Assembly: GCA_010093685.1 (NCBI GenBank)
Contig: MU006218.1
Location: 1,738,933-1,802,932 of the forward strand
Length of the DNA: 64,000 nucleotides
From: Ophiobolus disseminans
Lineage: Eukaryota; Ascomycota; Dothideomycetes; Pleosporales; Phaeosphaeriaceae
Reading direction: 5' to 3'
Shown here: piece after piece, positions 56,828-64,000 of the stretch
How the letters are laid out: each line of letters starts with the position of its first letter
How positions within the stretch are numbered: the first letter of the stretch is position 1
Program-made: the position numbers and the translations under genes
Notes under the pieces: generated by a model
Told to the model about the DNA's origin: nothing
Databases searched by the model: none
The model's input: the letters and a program-made list of their open reading frames with translations, nothing else

Positions 56828-57341
56828 GTCAGTCTGACATCGAGAGGAGGAAGAGTTCTTCGAAGAGCCCATATCCCAAGGTCAGGCACGATGATGTTTC
56901 GCATGGCGAGGCATGTTCGGAGTTTACGGTTCATAAGTTCTACATACCCCTGCAAGCAAATCTATACTTCTTAATCACATGACCAAACGACGTCGACCCT
57001 GCATACTTTCTCCTCATTTCTATGCATAAGTCAAACCAACCCCCCCAAATAAAAATATGCATCATTTCTATCATTAGCTCTCCACACAACCGCGATCGCC
57101 CTTCCACGCGTCGCACCTGTCGGCAAACCAGGTTTCGGCTTCCGGCTCCCATGCGGAGAGCCGACATATTTTGTTTCCGGGATACACGAACCCACGACTC
57201 CAAGCCAACCACGCACCAGTAAAGCTTCGCACCACGCCCAAAATGTATAACAGGGCGATCTGTATGTGAGAAACTGTGGGGAGTATGATGTAGGAGTGTG
57301 CAGAAGCGGAGAATTACGTGAGACAGGGTCCGGAGGCTTGG
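56828..57341. other. Intergenic region downstream of the dynein gene
   Basis: 514 bases, mostly dynein 3' flank. A minus-strand frame at 56940-57212 has no protein-like support. Nothing else seen. Confidence 0.4.
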
Positions 57342-57345
57342 ATGT

Positions 57346-57567
57346 ATGCATATACATACTTACTTACGTGCAATCTTGATTTTCCTTGGGGCTTTTCTCT
57401 TACTTTTCGTACTACAACTATTCTCGAGTTTGGTAGACTTCGTTCAAGATCAGTTGGGCTCAGAAGACTCGACGATTAAGACGAGGACGTCCGACTCCGA
57501 AAACACACACACGTCCTCCGACTCTCTGATCGACCGGACGCCTAACGACGTCGATTCCGATATTTAA
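57346..57567 (+). CDS. Candidate small single-pass membrane protein
   Basis: An open frame of 73 residues from ATG at 57346 (or another frame from ATG at 57342). Residues 9-30 form one strongly hydrophobic segment (AILIFLGAFLLLFVLQLF), followed by an acidic Ser/Thr/Asp-rich tail (SEDSTIKTRTSDSENTHTSS and beyond) ending with DSDI. This composition is unlike the random frames nearby. No known family is recognised and the interval may instead be the leader of the gene at 57647. It lies directly upstream of the GPI-type protein. Confidence 0.3.
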   Translation: MHIHTYLRAILIFLGAFLLLFVLQLFSSLVDFVQDQLGSEDSTIKTRTSDSENTHTSSDSLIDRTPNDVDSDI

Positions 57568-57646
57568 ACCAACAATCACAATTATCAAACACCTCCAAAG
57601 CCACCTTCAAATCCCCCATCCAACCAACCCCCCTCTCCAAACCAAA

Positions 57647-58186
57647 ATGCGCAAATCCCTCCTCCACCACACAACCCTCCCCTTCCTCTCCCTCCTCGGC
57701 CTCTCCACCCCGCAAACAGTAAACTGGAATCCCACAAACGGCTTCACAGTCGACAACGCCGCCACCTCGAGCCAAGAAGTCCTTCTTCCTGCGTCATCGT
57801 CCGCGAGTGTGAACCCCATTCCACCGCCCATCCGCTCGTCCTTACAAGTTGCGACATCGTCGCCCGCGGGTCTGACGAGGACACCGGCAGTTTCGAGTTT
57901 TAGCGTTACGTTGCCGACGCCGAGTGCGAGTCCGGGGACGGTGAGTACGCCGCTGAGTGGAACTTCGGTGGGGAGTTCGGCGGCGAATTCAGCGGCGAGC
58001 AGTGGTATCTTGACGGCGAGTTCGAGCAGCGCGAATGGGAATCTGACGACGAGTGCGAGTGCAAGCAGAGGTCCAACTGCGGCGAGTAGTGCGTCGCAAG
58101 TCCAGAGTTCGGGGGGTGCGGTGCCGATGAAGAGGTTGGGGTATGTGGGTGTTTTGGCAGGGGCGGCGGGGGTGATAGTTTTCTGA
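57647..58186 (+). CDS. Small Ser/Thr-rich, probably GPI-anchored wall protein
   Basis: Intronless, 179 residues. The N-terminus KSLLHHTTLPFLSLLGLSTPQ resembles a signal peptide, followed by a short VNWNPTNGF segment. The middle is almost entirely Ser, Thr, Ala, Pro and Gly (O-glycosylation type). The C-terminus has a small-residue site SSGGAVP, a short spacer and a hydrophobic tail VGVLAGAAGVIVF, the layout of a GPI attachment signal. No enzyme or lectin domain. Likely a structural or adhesive surface protein; the Ser/Ala codon runs are GCG/AGT-rich and repeat-like. Confidence 0.65.
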   Translation: MRKSLLHHTTLPFLSLLGLSTPQTVNWNPTNGFTVDNAATSSQEVLLPASSSASVNPIPPPIRSSLQVATSSPAGLTRTPAVSSFSVTLPTPSASPGTVSTPLSGTSVGSSAANSAASSGILTASSSSANGNLTTSASASRGPTAASSASQVQSSGGAVPMKRLGYVGVLAGAAGVIVF

Positions 58187-58374
58187 GTGCTATCGGGCGA
58201 TGGATGGAAAGAGGGAGATTGGAGAGTATGTTGGAGTGCGTGCGGCTTTGGGGGAAGCTGTGTTCGGTCTGAAAGAGGTGTTCTGCGGATATTATGCCGA
58301 AGAAATAATCGTCAAGTATTGGATAATCTAATATGACAGTGTCGCAGTTTCATAATTCTTCATGATACACATCT

Positions 58375-59058
58375 TCACCTAGGCAATTCAGATGGAAGGC
58401 CTTTTCCACCATGTTGTGGATACTGCGGCGTAGTCCCAGGCATCTCATATGGCCCAGTTCCACCTTGATGTCCAGGTCCTTGCGCTGGTAACTCCCACGC
58501 ATTGGCATGCGTCTCCATTTCTGGTTTGTACATCATTCCTCCATCGTGAACGACATATTTCTCTCCTCCTGCCACATGTTCGGGAATTGTCTCTGCAGGT
58601 TTGCTCTTGTTCGATGTCTTCTTTCGATGGCGCAGCAGTAGGAGCGTGAAAATGCCAATCAAGGCAAGGACGGCGACACTGCCAATCACTGCGCCCGCGA
58701 TTAGACCAGCTGAAGGGCCTGACGAGCCGCCGGTGCTCGGTGCGCTGGTCGCAGAACTTGCAGGATTTGTTGGGGTCGTCGATGTCGATAATGTAGATGG
58801 TCGCGATGCTACGCCCGGAATCGCGCTCGAAGCAGGGCCGACGATCGACGACAGGCCAGAGAATTGCACTGGTGATGGTCGCCCCAATACACTCGAGATA
58901 ACACCACCTGGGATAGCGGAAGAGGGAATTGCAAACGCGATAGATGAAATGGCAGACACCATCTGTGGCAGACTTGTAGCGAGAGGAGGCTGTCCGGTAA
59001 CTACGCCGAGAGAATTGGTTGCGGCGAGCAGTCTCGTCAGGGAACCGTTTGTGCTCAT
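58375..59058 (-). CDS. Ser/Thr-rich single-pass membrane protein, possible wall-stress sensor type
   Basis: Intronless, 227 residues. The first 110 residues are Ser/Thr/Pro/Ala-rich, then SGPSAGLIAGAVIGSVAVLALIG starts one membrane helix (about 115-140), stopped by RHRKK. The cytosolic tail is Pro/Gly/Glu-rich and ends GLPSELPR. This is the layout of fungal Wsc/Mid2-like sensors and mucins, but no WSC or other Cys module is present. The N-terminus (MSTNGSLTRLLAATNSLG) is not a convincing signal peptide, so a 5' exon may be missing. A MITE begins only 79 bases upstream of the ATG, so its promoter has probably been affected. Confidence 0.65.
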   Translation of the reverse strand: MSTNGSLTRLLAATNSLGVVTGQPPLATSLPQMVSAISSIAFAIPSSAIPGGVISSVLGRPSPVQFSGLSSIVGPASSAIPGVASRPSTLSTSTTPTNPASSATSAPSTGGSSGPSAGLIAGAVIGSVAVLALIGIFTLLLLRHRKKTSNKSKPAETIPEHVAGGEKYVVHDGGMMYKPEMETHANAWELPAQGPGHQGGTGPYEMPGTTPQYPQHGGKGLPSELPR

Positions 59059-59136
59059 GGTGATGGACGATTGAGCAAAGAGTAGAGAAATGTGGGCGAG
59101 GTTGAGCGGGGAGACTCGTGATATTGATGGCGCATA

Positions 59137-59469
59137 CAGTGTTTTCGGAAAGTATAGAGGCCCCTCTGCGGGCGCAAAACTTAATTCTTTTAGAATTCTA
59201 TACTAGAATGCTGCGTAAATTTTAAAACGGTCTGTGCGCAGAAAAACACAAGTAATTCTTTTCTTTAACGTTATAACTTTATATAATTGGTAACGTGATT
59301 TAAAATTTAAAATTCTTAAAAGAGAGATAAGAAGAAAGTATACATTTACACCTTTTTATAAAGTTATATTAAAATCTATAAGAGCGTTGTTAAATTACTC
59401 CTTCAGTAGAGAGAGAGGAGACACGTTTTTGCTGCGCAGAGGGGGTCTCCATCCTTTCCGAAAACACTG
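59137..59469. mobile_element. Tc1/mariner-type MITE, AT-rich
   Basis: A 333-base element flanked by TA (59135-59136 and 59470-59471). Both ends start CAGTGTTTTCGGAAAG, perfect for 16 bases; the inverted match continues imperfectly to about 45 bases (GAGGCCCCTCTGCG against GAGACCCCCTCTGCG). The interior is very AT-rich compared with the roughly 50% GC around it and has no coding capacity. TA target and CAGTG ends are typical of Tc1/mariner. This is a non-autonomous element, possibly RIP-affected. It sits between a surface-protein gene and a frame on its right. Confidence 0.85.
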
Positions 59470-61867
59470 TATTGAGGAGCGGCTCCAAGACTCGATCTTG
59501 AGTGTATGCGAGGCGAATATCCCAAAGCGGATGCGATAGTGGCATGAGGCTGTTTGGGGTCGAGGTTACTGGACGCCACCATATCTTTTCGTAATGGCGC
59601 ATGGAGCCCAGAACAAAACTCAGCCGCATTCTGCGCCGAGGTTGAACAATAGACATGCCGTGAAGTCGAGGCCGGTCCAGTTCTTTTCTTGTTCAGAAAA
59701 TATGCTGTGCAGCGCATCGTAGACTAGAAAGACAGCAGTCGTTTCGATTTCGCGTGAGTCGTGGCTCAAAGTAGGAAGTTCCTGTATGAGTTGACCACGC
59801 AATGGGCAGAAGGAGTTCTGGTGTGTGTACTGAAGATAAAGTTTCAGGATGCAGATCTGCGGTACGGTAGATCTCTCAAACCTGCATGAATCGCGACAAA
59901 CAAGGGTCGAGCAAAACACTTCCATTTCGACCGGACACATTACACCACAGTTCGTCTTCTGCCCTTTCAGCATCCAACAACTTGTTCGGCGTGAGATTAC
60001 ACGATTGCAGCATTGGGCTGATCGACAGTTGCGCTGTAGCTGCTGTGTAAGACCTACCAAATGCTCCACAAAATGACAAGTCTTCGTTGGCTTCCAGGTA
60101 GATGCTGTCTCAACATAGTCCTGGATGTGAAAAATGAAATGAAATGAAAAAAAGGAGAAGTAGAGTATGAGCGATATGACAGGGAAAACATGACGAATCC
60201 AGTGGCCTGAAGAAGACGATGGAGGTCGATAACATGTTTAATACGTCAATTCGGCGAGCATCTGTAAGGATTCGAGTCCATTCGCGTTATTCGACTGCAG
60301 CACCGTGGGTCTCCGGGATCCAACTTGAAGCTCGTGAACTGAAGTAAGGTTTGCAGTGGAGGTAACGTAGAACTGTGTGTAGTGTAAAAAACAAGGCTCA
60401 TCGACAAGACCGACTTCAACCAGGATTTGCCATAACAAGGCAGTCAGCGATAAAAGAAGATGAAGACGAGAGACGAGAGACGGCTGGACACACTCCAACG
60501 AGTGTTATTGCGGGCAGATCTGGACATAGAAAAAAGAAATCGATCAACAACTGTCCGACAGCAGCGGGTCTTACCGTAGTAGTCCTGCCGTCTTGGGGAC
60601 CGAGTCAAACATCCTCAGCAAAGCCCAGAACCAGCGTCAGTCAAACCGGTAGACTTGCCATACTGACCGGAGGTCGCTGGCTGGCTGATCGGTGGTACTG
60701 CGGTCAAGAAAAGCATCTCGACCAGGCTGCAGCTGTCGGACTTCAGCTAGAACGCCATCGAACAATCGATAGGCTCTAGGAAGCTTTCCTCAGTGCCGGA
60801 TTTGTATCGTCTATGCGAAGATTGAATGCTCCGCCTCCTCATGTCTCTCTGCAGTTCTTCCTCCTCCAATAGTTCCTGTGTATATGCCGTCTCGGATCGC
60901 GTGCGCAAGAGACGGCAGCTGTAGGCGTGGGAAATTCTCCCAGGGCGCCGTTTTCGCATAGAGGACGCGACGTCCAACTCCGCCTCTCTGCAAGTTATGG
61001 CGCTCTTGACGTCCCTGAACCACCAACACCCAGCTGCAGGTGCAGAACAGTGGACGTCGCATGTCAGAGCTGACACACCAAACTTACACACGTTCTCAGC
61101 CCCCGCTGCTCGAACGAGTGGAACAGCGTCCCCGCCCACCCCTCCTTGCCTTAGCGCCATGCACTGCAGAGCTTGGTTGCCCTGTGTAACTGCACAAGCT
61201 ATTGACGCGTAAACACGGCAGCTGTGCTACGTGGAATGCGCAATACGAGATCTGGCAGGGCTGAGCTGTGGGGGACGAGTTTGGGGTGCGGTGGCAATTA
61301 GGCAGACGATATGCAGTGGGTACGTTCGTGTTGCGGACCGCTGTGGAGTAAACTTGCGGATGTGAACCATGGTTTGGGCAGCGGGCGAGACACGGTACAC
61401 GATGGCAGGTGGGAATTGAGCTCCAGTTTTTTGTCTAGATCTGCGAGCGAGCTTGAGCGTAGGATTGACGGCCGGCGTGCGCGGCCTCGAGGGTTCAATC
61501 GGCAACGCGCACATGCCACTCGGAAGCGATGGCACAATGACGGCCCTGTATCACAACATGATTAATGCGGTACGACTTCATCGCGATCATGATCAACATG
61601 ACGTCGGTCGTGTGACTCAATGAACGATCGTCACCACACATGGTTGGAAGAAGATCATGAGGGGAAAAAGTTGGGTGGCGTCACAATGGATCAATGTAGA
61701 TAGTATCATGGTTCAAGATTGTCATTTTTTACTACCACTGTACAAGGCCCTTCTGCACTAGACAAAGCAGTACACAGTTTTCCTGCTAAGCCGCGAGGCC
61801 CAAGCATTACACCATTACCCAATGCAAGGATGCGCCGTAAGAATACAATTCGCACAGGTTGCGTCGC
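59470..61867. other. Intergenic region with a possible gene relic (59470-60079)
   Basis: On the minus strand, frames at 59390-59656, 59620-60069 and 59876-60079 look protein-like in adjacent pieces (RRRMRLSFVLGSMRHYEKIW; LFNLGAECG; ISPMLQSCNLTPNKLLDAER) but cannot be joined into one gene by good splice sites. The frame nearest the MITE runs into its terminal repeat. This may be a frameshifted relic cut by the MITE; the family is unknown. From 60080 to 61867 I see only chance-like frames. Confidence 0.3.
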
Positions 61868-62577
61868 TTATGCGAGGTAAGCGAAAGCAGCGACGGCACC
61901 GAAGATGAGCGCCAGGGGGCTGGAGCTGAGCATCGAGGCGGCGCCGGTGCTCTCTGGTGGTGCAGTGCCGGTACCGGTACCGGTGGGCCTGACGGAAGCA
62001 GAGCCAGTGCGGGAGATGGTGGGGGAGACGATGGTGCTGTTGGCGCCGGCGGAGGGGAGGATGGTAGCAGAGGCGGCAACGCTGGAGGCGCTGGCGCGGA
62101 TGCTAGAGATGGCAGCAGAGGCGGAGGCAGCAGCGCTGGAAGCAGCAGCAGACGCGGCAGACGAAGCGGAGGCGATGGCAGAAGAGAGCGATCCAGATCC
62201 ACCGGTCAGACCGAACTGGCCGGAGTAGTTGGGCGCCGATCCCTCTTGACGGACCTCAAGAGCATAGTTGGGGGCGTTGGCAAGGTTGGAGGCAACGGTC
62301 CAGCTGAAAGATCCACCAGTGGCAGTGCCTGTTTGTTGTATTAGTATTTGGTTCTGTGAAAACCTGTCTCAATGAACTTACCGAGCGTGCCGACAGTGTC
62401 AAGGTTGGTGGAGAGACCACGGCGCAGAACGAAGGTTACTGGCTGGTCCTTGGGGGAGTAGGTGACGGTGTAGGTCTTTCCAGCCTCAACACCAGCGGTT
62501 GGGTATGTGTCGATGGTAGCCGCGAAAGCAGTGGAGATGAGGGCAGCGCCCGAAACAACGACCTCGAAGAAACGCAT
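61868..62577 (-). CDS. Kre9/Knh1-like Ser/Thr-rich GPI-anchored protein
   Basis: Two exons, 62577-62382 and 62328-61868, joined across a 53-base intron (GTAAGT donor, AACAAACAG end), encode 218 residues. A signal peptide (RFFEVVVSGAALISTAFA) precedes the Knh1-like domain of the fungal Ser-Thr-rich GPI family: YPTAGVEAGKTYTVTYSPKD, PVTFVLRRG, then GSFSWTVASNLANAPNYAL and the final SAPNYSGQFGLTG. A Ser/Ala stalk follows (SSAIASASSAASAAASSAAS), then PTGTGTGTAPPE, and a hydrophobic C-terminus (SSPLALIFGAVAAFAYLA) consistent with a GPI signal. Members act in cell-wall beta-1,6-glucan assembly or as surface proteins; the exact role is unknown. Confidence 0.85.
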
Positions 62578-64000
62578 GTTGATGGTAGTGTCGAGATTAG
62601 GTGATTAGATGGTGTATTAGAGGGATACTGGTGTGTATGTAGTTGGTAAAGAACGAGTGAGCGACAGTCTGTACAAGTGAGAGTGTAGGACGGAGGAGAC
62701 AACGGGGGAGGGCCAGAGTAAATACAAACGGAGCGTGAAACCCTGGGCACAGCTGACAAGTACGGAGGCCGGCTGAAGGACGCCAGAGCAACGGTAACAA
62801 TGCAAAATTGAGCCCCAGAAGCGGCTTAGCAACAAAGCAGAGGCCAATCTAAGCCAAGCGCGTGCACCCAATCGGCGGCTTGCCCAATAGCGTTTCTCTA
62901 GCGGCCCCTTTTCTGCTGCCTCCTACACTTCTCGTTCAGGAAAAGCACGCTCGAACCCAAATCCATTCACTACGCGGCCGCCTTGGCGCCATCGTGCATC
63001 CCGGCGCATGAGAGTCACGCCAACGGCCGCCGTGTCTGACCGCTAGCCCGTAAGAGCTTAGCCGAGCGCCACCCAATACCTGGGGAAATTCAGGGGCGAA
63101 GCCTGCATGTGCGTGTCGCAAACTTCTCGAACGCGCACAGGAGGCGTTGGAAGGAGCTTGCGCATACAAAGAGCCGGCGCAGCATGTCCGGGTCGTTGCG
63201 ACAACAATGGACTCATCGCACTGTTTGCGCGGGCGAAGTCGGGGTCGGCGACGTGCTGGTAGAGTTTGTTTGCGCGCGACATTCCCCTGCCGCCTCGGCA
63301 ACCAGCAACCCAGGCCGCTCCTTCTTGATCCAGTCGCCTCCAGACTGGTCACGTTGCTCCTCATGCGAACGCTGGTTTCATGAATAGCCGCCTGCGACGT
63401 CATCGGCGGCATGCGCAAATCCAATTGCTCCCCTGGCACCCCCTTGCTCCTTTATCGATATGGCGATCTGCGACTGGGAAGGAGTTGCGGGCTACAGTGG
63501 TGTTGGTGGGAACGGTGCTATGGTCGGTGCGACGCCGGTGATGACCTTCCGCCGAGGTAGAGGTTGTTTAGGCGGCCCGACATTGGGATCCACTCCACGG
63601 AGATTTGTACCAGATTGATGTGGAGGTAGGCGGATGGATGGCGAGCAGGACAAGAGGAGGGTTTGATGATTACTTTCACACTTAATGGGAAGGGTATACC
63701 AGTCATAGTACCGTGTATAGACTACCCTCACGATAGCGCAATGCAGGTAACCTCATCCATCCACGTTTTCTCCACCGCAGTCAAAAAGGCAAGAAAGTTT
63801 GCTGAGATACTCGAACTCATGCCCTACTGGAAAATCATGACCATCTCCTTGCCCAACCCAAACGCCCCATACCATAGCCTAAAGATATTTGCAGCACTGC
63901 AGCTCGCCGCCCTCAAGCGAAGCCAGACTCCCATTTTTGTTGCTCGTTCTTGACTGGCAAAGAAGTCAGCAGATGTTGCAAAATCTGTCATATGATTACT
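62578..64000. other. Promoter region of the Kre9-like gene and right-edge intergenic DNA
   Basis: A pair of CCAAT boxes (CCAATCGG near 62869 and CCAATAGC near 62885) lies about 300 bases upstream of the Kre9-like start. Beyond about 63100 there are overlapping short frames on both strands: minus 63492-63731, minus 63518-63706 and plus 63663-63953. Each could be part of a gene extending past the right edge, but none is supportable. Confidence 0.35.

Noticed and set aside
63492..63953. Overlapping frames near the right edge on both strands
   Set aside because: Mutually exclusive and incomplete; none can be preferred without sequence beyond the window.

Overview
The window reads as nuclear DNA of a filamentous ascomycete. 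Genes carry short introns of about 45-145 bases with GTANGT-type donors and CTAAC/CTGAC branch points. The proteins are typical of Pezizomycotina (HapB/NF-YA, a Sla1-type endocytic adaptor, Dnm1, cytosolic dynein intermediate chain, an Msb1-family protein). One DNA transposon is broken by C-to-T/G-to-A-type stops, as repeat-induced point mutation (RIP) leaves behind. Dothideomycetes is my best guess from overall style, but I cannot prove it. No tRNA, rRNA, CRISPR array or bacterial-type operon was seen.

Layout. 1-465 is the N-terminal part of a gene running off the left edge. 2204-4546 holds a divergent pair for ER protein biogenesis, EMC3 and the signal peptidase subunit SPC2. 4757-5908 is a conserved unknown. 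8115-15964 carries two neighbouring, same-strand multi-C2H2 zinc-finger genes. 16294-18709 is STT3, the oligosaccharyltransferase catalytic subunit. 19140-21613 is an Arg-rich unknown and 23043-23439 a tiny CYSTM-like gene. 21.9-27.6 kb is a repeat-rich accessory patch: a possible solo LTR, a complete but dead Fot1/pogo element, a small repeat structure resembling a MITE, and a degraded Cys-rich gene. 28020-31691 is the Sla1 homologue and 32203-33663 an allantoate-permease-like MFS carrier. A gene-poor stretch with a long, probably intron-containing leader precedes HapB (38037-39107). Then come an Msb1/Mug8-family gene (40400-43837), a coiled-coil unknown, a secreted PEBP protein, an isochorismatase-family hydrolase, Dnm1 (50504-53143), ATP synthase subunit e and dynein intermediate chain on a shared promoter, and a run of Ser/Thr-rich surface proteins (57.6-62.6 kb) interrupted by a Tc1/mariner-type MITE.

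How the genes relate. Three genes act on nascent polypeptides at the ER membrane (insertion, signal cleavage, N-glycosylation), and the Ser/Thr-rich surface proteins are the kind of cargo they process. Sla1, the Msb1-like protein, Dnm1 and the dynein intermediate chain concern polarity, membrane remodelling and transport. These are mostly independent housekeeping genes. I see no biosynthetic cluster or defence system. The novel material is in the transposon relics, the degraded Cys-rich gene, unusual splice structures and a possible HapB autoregulatory region.
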